A stretch of 64,000 nucleotides of DNA from Pukyongia salina (GCF_002966125.1 NZ_CP027062.1:2714501-2778500), one strand, 5' to 3'; shown: positions 43,565 to 53,500, numbered from the stretch's first letter. The notes: a model not told the origin generated them from the letters alone. Numbers and translations: made by a program.

Positions 43565-46495
43565 ATGAAAAAACTGCTTGTAACCTCACTTCTTGCATGC
43601 TCATTCCTATCTGTTTGCGCCCAGCAAATTAATCCGCTCATCGATAAAGACGATTTCGAAAATCAGAAAAAATGGGTGGATAGTATCTATGGGAAAATGT
43701 CGCTTCAGGAAAAAGTAGGGCAACTTTTCATGACCGTGGTATTTTCCAGCGATCCTTCTTCAACCACCAATAAAACCAAAGAGTTGATCTCTAACTATTA
43801 CATTGGCGGGGTTATATTTTCTAAAGGAGGCCCGGTAAGACAGGCACGGCTCAATAACGAATTTCAGGAATTAGCCGAAGTACCCCTGATGATAGGAATG
43901 GATGCCGAATGGGGTCTTGCCATGCGGCTGGATTCTACATACGCTTATCCGTGGAATATGACCTTAGGTGCGATCACCGATAATAAGATCGTAGAAAGAG
44001 TAGGGAACAGGATAGGAGAGCACTCAAAAAGACTTGGGGTTCATATAAATTTTGCTCCTGTAGTGGATATCAACACCAATCCTAAAAACCCTATCATTGG
44101 GAATCGCTCTTTCGGAGAGGATAAGGACAATGTTACACTGAAATCACTGGCTTTTATGAAAGGGATGCAGGATGCCGGTGTATTGGCAAATGCCAAACAC
44201 TTTCCCGGCCATGGAGATACCGATACCGATTCGCACAAAACCTTGCCAACAATCGAGTTTACAAAAGAACGTCTGGACAGTATAGAACTTTATCCCTACA
44301 GGAAGCTTATCAACGAAGGATTGAGTAGCGTGATGGTGGCACATCTCAACGTACCTGCATTGGAAAGAAGAGACGGGTTTCCAAGTTCTATTTCGGAAAC
44401 AATTGTTACCGATTTATTGAAACATGAACTGGGATTTAACGGCCTCATCTTCACAGATGCTCTCAACATGAAGGGGGCTTCAAATTTTAAAGAACCCGGG
44501 GAGATCGATCTTGCGGCATTCCTGGCAGGGAATGATGTGCTGCTCATTTCCGAAGACATTCCAAAAGCGCACGATCTAATGGTGGCTGCTTATAGAGAAG
44601 GAGTGATCACCGAAGAACGACTAGCACATTCGGTAAAAAAGATATTGTACGCTAAATATCTGGTTGGATTAAATGAATACAAACCTGTAAATACGAATTA
44701 TATTTACGATGACCTGAATTCGGTGATCGATGATGCCCTATACGAAACCGCAATGGAACAGGCATTAACTGTCCTTAAGAACGATAAGGCCATTCTTCCA
44801 ATAAAAGACCTTCAGAAAAAAAAGATCGCCTATATAAACTTTGGGGATGATGATGGAAGACCCTTCCTGGAACAATTAAGAAAATATGCCGATGTGGATT
44901 GGGTAAGGGCGAATAATCTCGAATCTTATCTCAGTAAACTAGAGAGCTATAACTATGTGATCGTTGGCTTTCACAAATCTAACGACAACCCCTGGAAAGA
45001 CTACCAATTTACCGATAAGGAATTGGTTTGGCTATACGAGATCGCACGCACAAATACGGTGATACTCGATGTCTTTGCAAGGCCTTATGCAATGCTCGAC
45101 TTGAATACTACCGCAAATTTTGAGGGGATTATCCTATCTTATCAGAACAGTGAAGTTTCCCAGGAATTATCTGCTCAACTTATTTTTGGTGCGAGGGAGG
45201 CTAATGGAAAACTCCCGGTATCCCTGGGTGAGGATTTTCCATTGCATACTCATTTCAGGACGAAATCTTTACGCCGACTCCAATACGGAACTCCGGAAAG
45301 TGTTGGAATGAACAGCTATAAATTGAAAAAGATCGATTCGCTGGCAAATATTGGACTCTGGGGAGGAATGATGCCGGGAGCGCAAATTCTGGTGGCACGA
45401 AAAGGTAAAGTGGTTTACAGCAAGAATTTTGGCTATCACACCCAGGATAAAGAGAACAGGGTACGGTCTAATGACATTTACGATGTGGCGTCTCTAACAA
45501 AGATTCTCGCCACCCTTCCTGTAGTAATGTCCCTGGTAGACCGTGATATTATTAATATGGACACTAAACTGTCGGAAATGCTGCCCGAATATGCCAGATC
45601 AAACAAGGCGAATATCAACTTAAAGGATATGTTATCGCACTATGCGCGGTTACGGGCATGGATCCCCTTTTATACACAAACGATCGATTCGGTAACAAAA
45701 AGACCTTCCGAAAAATATTACGCTTCTGCTGCTTCGAAAGAATTTAATATTAAGGTTGCTGAAGATCTGTACATGCGCAGTGATTATAAGGATAGCATTT
45801 ATGACGCTATAAAGGATAGTGAATTGAGATCCCGACTTAGTTACAAATACAGTGATCTGCCGTATTATATTCTGAAGAAATATCTCGAAGAGTTTTATGG
45901 AGCCTCTTTAGATAAAATCACCCAGCGAGATCTATACGAATCTCTTGGGGCTAATTATACTACCTTTAATCCGCTTGAGAAATTTTCTAAAAATGATATC
46001 GTTCCTACCGAGATAGACGATTATTTTCGTATGCAGACAGTACATGGTTATGTGCACGATCAGGGAGCCGCTATGATGGGTGGCGTAAGTGGTCACGCTG
46101 GTTTGTTCAGCAATGCCAACGACGTTGCCAAGATCATGCAAATGTATCTATGGAAGGGATTTTACGGCGGAAAACGATATTTCAATCCCGAAACCCTGGA
46201 TCTCTTTAATACATGTTATTATTGTGAGAAAGATGTAAGGAGAGGCGTAGGTTTCGACAAACCTCAATTAGGGGATGTTGGTCCAACCTGTGGATGTGTG
46301 TCTATGACCAGTTTTGGTCATAGTGGGTTTACAGGTACCTTTACCTGGGCAGATCCCGATGAAGAGATCGTATATGTGTTTTTGTCGAACAGAACCTATC
46401 CTTCTGCCGAAAATAGAAAATTAATTAGCAGTGACCTTAGAAGTAAGATACAGGAAGCGATCTACGAGGCCATAGACTATAAATTGATGGAATAA
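43565..46495 (+). CDS. Secreted GH3 beta-N-acetylhexosaminidase fused to a serine beta-lactamase-like domain
   Basis: This 976-residue protein has a signal peptide (MKKLLVTSLLACSFLSVCAQ). The GH3 N-terminal domain (about 50-370) contains NFAPVVDINTNPKNPIIGNR and the NagZ-type AKHFPGHGDTDTDSHK, with its catalytic Asp-Ser-His loop. The GH3 C-terminal domain runs to about 570. The class C beta-lactamase-like domain has Ser643-x-x-Lys646 in VASLTKILATL, Tyr in KYSDLPYY and His919 in FGHSGFTG. The first half removes N-acetylglucosamine from muropeptides, and the second could be a transpeptidase-like or muropeptide peptidase (inference). The fusion occurs across Bacteroidota. The gap to bshA is one base. 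Confidence 0.9.
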   Translation: MKKLLVTSLLACSFLSVCAQQINPLIDKDDFENQKKWVDSIYGKMSLQEKVGQLFMTVVFSSDPSSTTNKTKELISNYYIGGVIFSKGGPVRQARLNNEFQELAEVPLMIGMDAEWGLAMRLDSTYAYPWNMTLGAITDNKIVERVGNRIGEHSKRLGVHINFAPVVDINTNPKNPIIGNRSFGEDKDNVTLKSLAFMKGMQDAGVLANAKHFPGHGDTDTDSHKTLPTIEFTKERLDSIELYPYRKLINEGLSSVMVAHLNVPALERRDGFPSSISETIVTDLLKHELGFNGLIFTDALNMKGASNFKEPGEIDLAAFLAGNDVLLISEDIPKAHDLMVAAYREGVITEERLAHSVKKILYAKYLVGLNEYKPVNTNYIYDDLNSVIDDALYETAMEQALTVLKNDKAILPIKDLQKKKIAYINFGDDDGRPFLEQLRKYADVDWVRANNLESYLSKLESYNYVIVGFHKSNDNPWKDYQFTDKELVWLYEIARTNTVILDVFARPYAMLDLNTTANFEGIILSYQNSEVSQELSAQLIFGAREANGKLPVSLGEDFPLHTHFRTKSLRRLQYGTPESVGMNSYKLKKIDSLANIGLWGGMMPGAQILVARKGKVVYSKNFGYHTQDKENRVRSNDIYDVASLTKILATLPVVMSLVDRDIINMDTKLSEMLPEYARSNKANINLKDMLSHYARLRAWIPFYTQTIDSVTKRPSEKYYASAASKEFNIKVAEDLYMRSDYKDSIYDAIKDSELRSRLSYKYSDLPYYILKKYLEEFYGASLDKITQRDLYESLGANYTTFNPLEKFSKNDIVPTEIDDYFRMQTVHGYVHDQGAAMMGGVSGHAGLFSNANDVAKIMQMYLWKGFYGGKRYFNPETLDLFNTCYYCEKDVRRGVGFDKPQLGDVGPTCGCVSMTSFGHSGFTGTFTWADPDEEIVYVFLSNRTYPSAENRKLISSDLRSKIQEAIYEAIDYKLME

Positions 46496-46496
46496 G

Positions 46497-47627
46497 ATGA
46501 AAATTGCAATTGTATGTTATCCAACCTTTGGAGGTAGTGGCGTAGTAGCGACCGAATTAGGAATAGCACTCACCGAACATGGGCATGAAGTGCATTTTAT
46601 TACGTACAAACAACCTGTTAGATTAGAGTTGATCTCACATCATATTCACTATCATGAAGTTTCTGTGCCGGATTATCCACTCTTCCATTTTCAGCCCTAT
46701 GAGCTGGCCTTGTCCAGTAAGTTGGTGAATGTGGTAAAGCAACATCAGATCGATCTTCTTCATGTACATTATGCAATTCCTCATGCCTACGCTGGATATA
46801 TGGCCAAGAAAATGCTTGAATGTGAGGGTATTTCCATTCCAATGGTTACCACCTTGCACGGTACCGATATCACGTTAGTTGGAAGTCATCCTTACTACAA
46901 ACCGGCTGTTACTTTCTCCATTAACCGAAGTGATGTTGTTACATCGGTATCTCAAAGTTTAAAAGACGATACTAACAGATTATTCGACATCACCAATGAG
47001 ATCATTGTAGTTCCTAATTTCATCGATGTTGCCAAGCATGTAAACCCCTATACCGAATGCCAGCGTGATCTCATGGCCGAACCACATGAACGAATAATTA
47101 CGCACATAAGTAATTTAAGGCCTGTTAAGCGTGTGCCGGATGTGATCGAGATCTTCGACCGTATTAACAAAAAAATACCATCACGACTACTTATAGTAGG
47201 TGAGGGGCCAGATAAAAAGGCATGTGAAGAATTATGTGAATCTAAAGGGATAGAAAACAAAGTGGCTTTTTTAGGAAATAGTAATGAAGTAAATAAGATC
47301 CTGTGTTTTTCGGATCTGTTCCTTCTTCCTTCCGAAAAAGAGAGCTTTGGTCTGGCAGCACTTGAAGCAATGGCCTGTGGAGTGCCGGTTATCTCATCGA
47401 ATACCGGAGGGCTTCCCGAAGTGAACGAACACGGAATAAGCGGATATCTTAGTGATATTGGCAATGTGGCCGAAATGGCAGATCATGCAATTAGTATTTT
47501 ATCTTCAGATGAAAAATTAGCTCAATTCAAGGCCAACGCCAAAGAGGTGTCTAAGAAATTCGACACAAAAATGATCGTTCCTCAATACGAAGCAGTGTAT
47601 GAGCGCGCCCTGCACCTGGTCTCATGA
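46497..47627 (+). CDS. bshA: N-acetyl-alpha-D-glucosaminyl L-malate synthase (bacillithiol biosynthesis)
   Basis: This 376-residue GT4-family retaining glycosyltransferase has a glycine-rich N-terminal loop (CYPTFGGSGVVATELGIAL), DLLHVHYAIPHAYAG, TTLHGTDITLVGSHP, and the donor-binding C-terminal domain (LLIVGEGPDKK, PSEKESFGLAALEAMACGVP). It joins UDP-GlcNAc and L-malate, the first step of bacillithiol synthesis. This suggests the main low-molecular-weight thiol of the organism is bacillithiol rather than glutathione. bshB and bshC are not seen here. It ends the eight-gene plus-strand run; the flanking 40 bases contain no obvious terminator. Confidence 0.92.
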   Translation: MKIAIVCYPTFGGSGVVATELGIALTEHGHEVHFITYKQPVRLELISHHIHYHEVSVPDYPLFHFQPYELALSSKLVNVVKQHQIDLLHVHYAIPHAYAGYMAKKMLECEGISIPMVTTLHGTDITLVGSHPYYKPAVTFSINRSDVVTSVSQSLKDDTNRLFDITNEIIVVPNFIDVAKHVNPYTECQRDLMAEPHERIITHISNLRPVKRVPDVIEIFDRINKKIPSRLLIVGEGPDKKACEELCESKGIENKVAFLGNSNEVNKILCFSDLFLLPSEKESFGLAALEAMACGVPVISSNTGGLPEVNEHGISGYLSDIGNVAEMADHAISILSSDEKLAQFKANAKEVSKKFDTKMIVPQYEAVYERALHLVS

Positions 47628-47668
47628 TCCATGATCGCTAATATGAATTAGTAAAAAGAACATGAACA

Positions 47669-49243
47669 TCAGGACAATTTGATATCATCGAGGAATTTAT
47701 TGGAGAATACTTTTTGCATCCTGGTTGAAAGCAATTGAGCCCTGAGCTGCTTCCACTTGTGAGCATCATTTCCGAACATATGACTGGCCAGGCCTGGGTG
47801 GTCCCACTTAGCATTTTTCCCCCAATGTATCGTAAATGGAATGTTGTTTTGTTTCAAAGCTTTGATCATTCTATCAGAATATTCCTCGAGGCTAATCAGC
47901 CCGTCCGATTCGTTCCATTGAATTCCATCGATCTCTATCATACAGGTAAACGGAAATTTAGTGCATGCCAATAATGCATCCGATTGTTTTACAAAGCGCA
48001 TAGCGAAGATACCCGGGATAGGACCATCATCAATAGTCACTTTCGAGAGCACCTTAAGTGCCTTTTCAGAGTTTGTATGGTCTACCCCAAAGGAACAGGC
48101 AAATGCTCTTCCCTTATACTGGGCGTCCCAGAAAATTTCCCAGAGTTTACCCATTACAGGCTTATCCTCTTTAGGCATGATGCTGTTTTTCAACAAATTG
48201 ATGAGTGCTGGTATTGAGCCAGGAACTTTTTCGGCAAACTTGATCAAAGTATAGATCAGGTCGGTGTAAATGAATTGGGCCATATTTGGAACCGGATCCT
48301 CATAGATACTCTGGTAATTAGGGAAGAAGTCTCTTTTGTAGATCAACTCTACGGGCAGTTCAGCCTCATCATTGTATTGATTAATATAAACTTTGAAATG
48401 ATATGGGCGCACTCCCTTATAATCGGGTTGGTTGGGGTCAAGTGGATTAATAGGAAACTCTGGATCGAAATTGCTGAAGTCCAAAGTGTTTGATAATTTC
48501 AGTGCTATTTCTTTTTTAATTTTCTTTACACAGCGATGTAATAGGAACATATCTTCCGCTTCGATCACCACACCGTGAATGAACCCCATAGACCCTAATC
48601 CTACGAGTGCAGCATTAAATAGGTCATCATCTCGAATTATTTTGCACTTGAAATTTTTTATATAGTCATCATGAAGCGCAGGTTTGGAAGCTCGCTCCAG
48701 GTAGATCACATCTTCTGGTTTGGTCCCTGTAATTATATTGAGCCCAATCACGTAGTCCTGTACAGATCCCACATCAACAGCCGCCCCATGAACCCCGGTT
48801 GAAATACAGCCGGCTATGGTTTGACCATTACTCGCTCCGTGCGTCTTTAACGATTTTTGTTTTTTCTGAAGCGCCAGGGAGATCTCCTTTATAACATTAC
48901 CACATTGAAACAGAAATACATTCTCGCTTTTATATGGTGAATTGACATGAATATCCGAGTCGCGTAGAGCAAATTTTAAGTTCAGTCTCGGGGTGTACAC
49001 CATTCGATCTTTGCAATGTGCTATGCTCGAAAGCGACCATTTGGAACCCATAGGACGGAAACGTTCATTGGCATTATCGGCTAATCGGATCAATCTTCTA
49101 ATCTCGGTTGCGGCAGCATTATAACTCTCGAATTTAGAGAGATTCCTGTTCAATTTGGTATCGTGGAATAGTTTCAGATCGAAAGGGCCATTCTTGTGAA
49201 GGGTATTCCAACGATCCCTAGTTTGAGTATTTGTAGTTGCCAT
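47669..49243 (-). CDS. FAD-binding oxidoreductase of the aldonolactone oxidase type
   Basis: This protein of about 524 residues has an FAD-binding PCMH domain (about 45-240) with the pyrophosphate-binding phrase GASNGQTIAGCISTGVHGA, followed by an ALO-type C-terminal domain. The final part reads IHWGKNAKWDHPGL, which carries the typical HWxK motif of D-arabinono-lactone and alditol oxidases. VAO-family enzymes of this kind oxidise sugars or sugar lactones with oxygen. ATG 49243 (MATTNTQTRDRWN) is chosen over an upstream frame start that would overlap the Bor-like gene. It is co-directional with the two genes upstream. The substrate is unknown. Confidence 0.85.
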   Translation of the reverse strand: MATTNTQTRDRWNTLHKNGPFDLKLFHDTKLNRNLSKFESYNAAATEIRRLIRLADNANERFRPMGSKWSLSSIAHCKDRMVYTPRLNLKFALRDSDIHVNSPYKSENVFLFQCGNVIKEISLALQKKQKSLKTHGASNGQTIAGCISTGVHGAAVDVGSVQDYVIGLNIITGTKPEDVIYLERASKPALHDDYIKNFKCKIIRDDDLFNAALVGLGSMGFIHGVVIEAEDMFLLHRCVKKIKKEIALKLSNTLDFSNFDPEFPINPLDPNQPDYKGVRPYHFKVYINQYNDEAELPVELIYKRDFFPNYQSIYEDPVPNMAQFIYTDLIYTLIKFAEKVPGSIPALINLLKNSIMPKEDKPVMGKLWEIFWDAQYKGRAFACSFGVDHTNSEKALKVLSKVTIDDGPIPGIFAMRFVKQSDALLACTKFPFTCMIEIDGIQWNESDGLISLEEYSDRMIKALKQNNIPFTIHWGKNAKWDHPGLASHMFGNDAHKWKQLRAQLLSTRMQKVFSNKFLDDIKLS

Positions 49244-49253
49244 GCTAATTATG

Positions 49254-49598
49254 TTAAAAATCGTCGCTTCCTTCTTTTGTACAGACATATCTAATTCTCA
49301 CCTCTTTGTTCCGTCCAAAGGTGATTAGATAAAGTAAGATCCCACCAAAGGTATTGGTGTATTCTACAGTATGTAAGGATCCGGATTCACAATCCTTGAT
49401 CATGAAAAAATCGTTTCCTTGAAGCAACTTCCGATTTACAACCATTGTTTGTTCGCGAAACATTTGTCCGGCCAGAGGATCTTCCGAATTACTGTTCTCA
49501 GTTTCCGGCACCCCATTGTGAACCTGGAACCTCACGGTATAGCATGAAGTTAAGGAGAGCATGAGTAGGCAACAAATGCTAAATTTTAAGATTCTCAT
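49254..49598 (-). CDS. Small lipoprotein resembling the Bor/Iss family
   Basis: This 114-residue protein has a signal peptide with lipobox LMLSLTSC (Cys19). After it comes YTVRFQVHNGVP and, near the C-terminus, TFGGILLYLITFG followed by RIRYVC. The pattern of a short mature domain ending in a hydrophobic LxxLITxG stretch and a C-terminal Cys is reminiscent of the phage-lambda Bor/Iss lipoproteins (weak similarity). No phage gene is near. It ends ten bases before the oxidase start, so the two are probably co-transcribed. Confidence 0.6.
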   Translation of the reverse strand: MRILKFSICCLLMLSLTSCYTVRFQVHNGVPETENSNSEDPLAGQMFREQTMVVNRKLLQGNDFFMIKDCESGSLHTVEYTNTFGGILLYLITFGRNKEVRIRYVCTKEGSDDF

Positions 49599-49756
49599 AT
49601 CATCTATTTAAGATTCGACAAAACCAAAACAAAGTAATATAGGCCACGCAATGTAATTCAGAAGCCATAAGAGTGTACTGTCTTCTTTACGAAGAATAAT
49701 GCAAATTACTAATTAACAGCATATTAGAAAAGGGGTTTTTCCCTGAATTTATACCA

Positions 49757-49790
49757 TTAAAAAACCCTCCTTCATTTCTGAAAGAGGGTT
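49757..49790 (-). terminator. Terminator of the outer membrane barrel gene
   Basis: On the minus strand ACCCTCTTTC pairs with GAAGGAGGGT around a 6-base loop and is followed by TTTTT. It begins about 24 bases past the gene's stop codon. Confidence 0.85.
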
Positions 49791-49813
49791 GCAATATTTT
49801 TAATTAAACTTCT

Positions 49814-50299
49814 CTAGAACTGGTACCTTATACCCAGGGCAATGTCGAAATCGACGTCGTCCCTATAATCTCCAAAACCAAATTCCGGCCTGAAATCCAA
49901 CGAAAGCAACAACGGAATATCAAAATTGTATTCTATCCCTATATCACCGGCTGCAAAAATGAAAGTCTCGGCATCGGGATCGCCGGGAAAATTGTCATCG
50001 AAATCGATCTGTCCAACACCACCACCTGCGCCGGCATACCAGTTAAAATTACCATCAAGCACCCATACCCATTGGTACAAGGCTGCTACTTTAATGGCAG
50101 TAACATCGTTGCTACTGCGCCATCCAAGACCTAGTTCGAGACGGTTATTTTCACCAAGCGCCCGTTGATAGTTGACTTCGGTACCGAAGCCGTCGCTATC
50201 CCCAAGACGTAAACCAATAGCATTATCGGCAATACCCTGAGCATTCATGGTTAATGAAAAAGATATTAATGCAACTAATGTAAGCAAGAATCGTTTCAT
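49814..50299 (-). CDS. Small outer-membrane beta-barrel protein
   Basis: This 161-residue protein has a signal peptide (MKRFLLTLVALISFSLTMNAQ) followed by alternating amphipathic strands (NRLELGLGWRS, AIKVAALYQWVWVL, WYAGAGGGVGQID, LLLSLDFRPEFGFGDY). It ends in aromatic Phe (IALGIRYQF), the mark of an OmpA- or OmpW-like barrel. With about eight strands it is small. The acidic composition fits a marine bacterium. A terminator follows at 49757-49790. The ligand is unknown. Confidence 0.85.
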   Translation of the reverse strand: MKRFLLTLVALISFSLTMNAQGIADNAIGLRLGDSDGFGTEVNYQRALGENNRLELGLGWRSSNDVTAIKVAALYQWVWVLDGNFNWYAGAGGGVGQIDFDDNFPGDPDAETFIFAAGDIGIEYNFDIPLLLSLDFRPEFGFGDYRDDVDFDIALGIRYQF

Positions 50300-50439
50300 A
50301 AGATTTTTTTTAAGTTTAGATACAAAATAAGTAAATGTGCAGAATCTAATATGTTAACGTTTTGACAACTTTTTTAATTGCTTTTTCTTAGCTTTTACTT
50401 CTGAAATTAAATGCGTTTACTACCTTTACTTAGTACACT

Positions 50440-53355
50440 ATGGAGGCTAGACTCGCAGCATTAGAATACAAATTTGAAGGAGACCTCTTCTATGACGAGC
50501 TTCATAAAGACATGTATGCAACAGATGCCTCTGTGTATCGGAAACTACCCCTGGCCGTTGCCTATCCTAGATCTGAAGAGGCCATAAGGCAATTGATAAA
50601 CTTTGCAAAAAAGAATAATACCTCGTTAATTCCCAGAACCGCAGGTACCTCGCTCGCAGGCCAATGCGTGGGAGAAGGAATAGTAGTGGATGTTTCCCGC
50701 TATTTCACTAAGATCATCGAACTAAACGAGGAAAATAGAACAGTTACGGTTCAGCCCGGAGTTATACGTGATGAGTTAAATGAATTTCTAGAACCTTACG
50801 GTTTATTTTTTGGCCCGAATACCTCTACGTCTAACCGGTGTATGATAGGAGGGATGGTAGGTAACAATAGTAGTGGAACAACCTCCATTAAATATGGCGT
50901 TACGCGCGATAAAGTATTGAAATTGAAGACCATTCTCTCGAATGGTGAGGTATGTATCTTCCAACCAATGACCAAAGAAGCGTTTATCACTAAAAGCCTG
51001 GAAAACTCGATGGAAGGAAAGATCTGCAGTCTTTTACACGGGGAATTATCTTCGGAAGTTACCAAACGAGAGATAAGGAATGAATTTCCGAAACCACAGA
51101 TCCATCGGAGAAATACGGGTTATGCGTTGGATGCGTTGCTGGATTCGGAGGTTTTTTCCGAAAATAAAGAACAGATCAACCTTTGTAAACTACTGTGTGG
51201 TAGTGAAGGAACTTTAGCATTTACAACAGAGATCACTTTGCAACTGGACATTTTACCCCCAACGGAAACCGCGTTGGTAGTTGCGCAATACAACGACCTG
51301 TCGCATTGCCTGAAAGATGTGCTGGTGGCTATGAAACACGATCTGTATACCTGTGAGCTAATGGATGATGTCATCCTTGATTGTACCCGTAAGAACAAAA
51401 TGTACGATCCCTACCGATTCTTTGTACAAGGGAATCCGAAAGCCTTATTGTTATTAGAGCTAAAAGCCAATACTAAAGAAGAATTAAGCCATAAGCTCGA
51501 AGCCCTAATACGTGACCTGGTAAACAGCGGGAATAGTTATGTAAGACCGGTCTTAAAAGGTGATGAGATCGAAATGGCAATGGCTTTAAGAAAAGCCGGG
51601 CTGGGCCTACTAGGAAATATGGTAGGAGATAACAAAGCGGTGGCTTGTATTGAAGATACGGCAGTTGCCCTGGAAGATCTTCCGGATTATATAGATGAAT
51701 TCAATACCCTGTTAGATTCGTACAACCAAAAAGCTGTTTACTACGCCCATGCAGGAGCCGGAGAACTGCATCTAAGACCTATTTTAAATCTGAAGACCAG
51801 TGAAGGAGTTTCTTATTTCAGGAAGATCACTACCGATGTGGCCAAGCTGGTGAAGAAGTACAAGGGATCGTTTTCAGGCGAACACGGAGATGGGATCGTA
51901 AGGGGAGAATTTTTACCTATGCTCATAGGCGAGTCGAACTACCAGCTATTGCGCAAAGTAAAACAAGTTTTCGATCCCCAGAATATCTTCAATCCGGGGA
52001 AGATCGTTGATCCGGTGAAGATGGACCAATCCCTGCGATATGAAACAGATCGTGAAGAGCCCCAGCTACGTACTTTTATGAATTTCGAGGACACCCTAGG
52101 GATACTACCACTAGCCGAAAACTGCAATGGAAGCGGGGACTGTCGCAAAACAGAGCGAGCCTCCGGGATGATGTGTCCCAGTTATCATGCTACGCGCGAA
52201 GAAAAAGATACTACCCGGGGAAGGGCTAATGTGCTTAGGGAAGTGTTGACGAACAGCTCCACTATAAATAAGTTCAATTCGGAAGAACTAAAAGAATCTA
52301 TGGATTTGTGCCTTAGTTGCAAGGCTTGTGCAAGTGAATGCCCCAGCAACGTGAATATAGCTGCCGCCAAGGCCGAATTCCAGTATCAATATAATAAGAA
52401 CAACAGGGTTTCCTTAGCTAACCGTTTAATTGCTAAGAGCAGTATTTACAACAAACGAGCGGCGAAATTTCCCGCCATCTCTAACTGGTTATTCCGAAGT
52501 TCGTTTACTTCTGCTATAATAAAAAAAATAGGTGGGATCGCTATGGAAAGAGAGATTCCGTTGGTTTCAACTAAAAGCTTCAGTAAAATATATCAAACAC
52601 CTTTAAAAGAGAGAGTTACATATATTTCAGAAGTATATTTATTTGTTGATGAGTTTAGTAATTACCTGGATGCCCACATTGCCCAGGATAGCTACGAGTT
52701 ACTTGAAAAGTTAGGGTATAAAGTACATGTTGTCGATACATTGGATAGCGCTAGAGCCCTCATTTCGAAGGGGTTTCTAAAAGAAGCCAAGAAGGCTGTG
52801 AATTTCAATTTAGACTTTCTAAAGGAGAAAATTAGTTCGGAGACTCCGCTTTTAGGTATCGAACCCTCTGCTATCCTTGGATTTCGTGATGAGTACCTGC
52901 GTCTTGCGGACGACATAGATACCGCGGGAAAAATATCTCGATCCGCGTATCTGGTGGAAGAGTTTTTGGCCGAGGAATTTAAAAAAGGGCATATTAAAGT
53001 CGATTCATTTACTTCAGAAGAAAAGAAAATAAAGATCCACGTTCACTGCCATCAAAAAGCGTTGAGCAACCAGAAAGTAACCTTCGATATCCTCAATATT
53101 CCTTTACATTACAATCCAACAATTATCCCATCAGGCTGCTGTGGTATGGCGGGTAGTTTTGGCTATGAAAAAGCGCATTACGCAATAAGTATGAAGATAG
53201 GGGGATTAAAGCTGTTTCCTGCCATTGATAAACTGGGTGATGATACGATAATCGCTGCCAACGGAACCAGTTGTCGGCACCAGATCAAGGATGGCACTGG
53301 AAGGGAGGCGCTTCATCCAATCACGATACTTAGGCGGGCACTTATAACTCGGTAG
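50440..53355 (+). CDS. FAD-linked oxidase fused to a 4Fe-4S/CCG module (D-2-hydroxyacid dehydrogenase type)
   Basis: This 971-residue fusion begins with a GlcD-type FAD-binding PCMH domain (about 30-250; PRTAGTSLAGQCVGEG, GGMVGNNSSGTTSIKYGV). An FAD-linked oxidase C-terminal domain follows (about 270-520; YAHAGAGELHLRP, SGEHGDGIVRGEF). Then come two 4Fe-4S clusters (CNGSGDCRKTE with MMCPSY; CLSCKACASECPSN) and a C-terminal CCG-like region (VHVHCHQKAL, SGCCGMAGSFGY). The architecture is that of YdiJ and Dld-II-like enzymes that oxidise D-lactate, D-2-hydroxyglutarate or glycolate. It is a single-gene transcript as far as can be seen. Confidence 0.9.
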   Translation: MEARLAALEYKFEGDLFYDELHKDMYATDASVYRKLPLAVAYPRSEEAIRQLINFAKKNNTSLIPRTAGTSLAGQCVGEGIVVDVSRYFTKIIELNEENRTVTVQPGVIRDELNEFLEPYGLFFGPNTSTSNRCMIGGMVGNNSSGTTSIKYGVTRDKVLKLKTILSNGEVCIFQPMTKEAFITKSLENSMEGKICSLLHGELSSEVTKREIRNEFPKPQIHRRNTGYALDALLDSEVFSENKEQINLCKLLCGSEGTLAFTTEITLQLDILPPTETALVVAQYNDLSHCLKDVLVAMKHDLYTCELMDDVILDCTRKNKMYDPYRFFVQGNPKALLLLELKANTKEELSHKLEALIRDLVNSGNSYVRPVLKGDEIEMAMALRKAGLGLLGNMVGDNKAVACIEDTAVALEDLPDYIDEFNTLLDSYNQKAVYYAHAGAGELHLRPILNLKTSEGVSYFRKITTDVAKLVKKYKGSFSGEHGDGIVRGEFLPMLIGESNYQLLRKVKQVFDPQNIFNPGKIVDPVKMDQSLRYETDREEPQLRTFMNFEDTLGILPLAENCNGSGDCRKTERASGMMCPSYHATREEKDTTRGRANVLREVLTNSSTINKFNSEELKESMDLCLSCKACASECPSNVNIAAAKAEFQYQYNKNNRVSLANRLIAKSSIYNKRAAKFPAISNWLFRSSFTSAIIKKIGGIAMEREIPLVSTKSFSKIYQTPLKERVTYISEVYLFVDEFSNYLDAHIAQDSYELLEKLGYKVHVVDTLDSARALISKGFLKEAKKAVNFNLDFLKEKISSETPLLGIEPSAILGFRDEYLRLADDIDTAGKISRSAYLVEEFLAEEFKKGHIKVDSFTSEEKKIKIHVHCHQKALSNQKVTFDILNIPLHYNPTIIPSGCCGMAGSFGYEKAHYAISMKIGGLKLFPAIDKLGDDTIIAANGTSCRHQIKDGTGREALHPITILRRALITR

Positions 53356-53500
53356 CCGGGCCGTTAGTAGTTTTCCTGGGAAAATCAGGTAATTCATCTT
53401 CCTTTCGCACTATAAGAGGAGCTGGTTTTATTACAGGGATAATAATAATAGTAATAGTAATAATACATCCAGCCTTCCAAACTATACCTACTTCGATCAT
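53342..53500 (-). CDS. Possible small membrane protein (52 aa)
   Basis: The frame encodes a basic N-terminal stretch, a hydrophobic helix (VWKAGCIITITIIIIPVIKP) and a charged C-terminal tail (RKEDELPDFPRK). The pattern looks like a single-pass membrane peptide, but codon content is skewed by an ATA/ATT-rich tract. The 3' end overlaps the convergent oxidase gene by 14 bases. It may be chance; no ribosome-binding evidence is visible. Confidence 0.3.
   Translation of the reverse strand: MIEVGIVWKAGCIITITIIIIPVIKPAPLIVRKEDELPDFPRKTTNGPATEL

Noticed and set aside
49254-49598. Prophage remnant based on Bor-like lipoprotein
   Set aside because: The similarity is weak and no phage, integrase or att-like sequence lies nearby.
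50796-52916. Several minus-strand ORFs antisense to the 971-residue oxidase
   Set aside because: They overlap a well-supported multi-domain gene and lack recognisable motifs.
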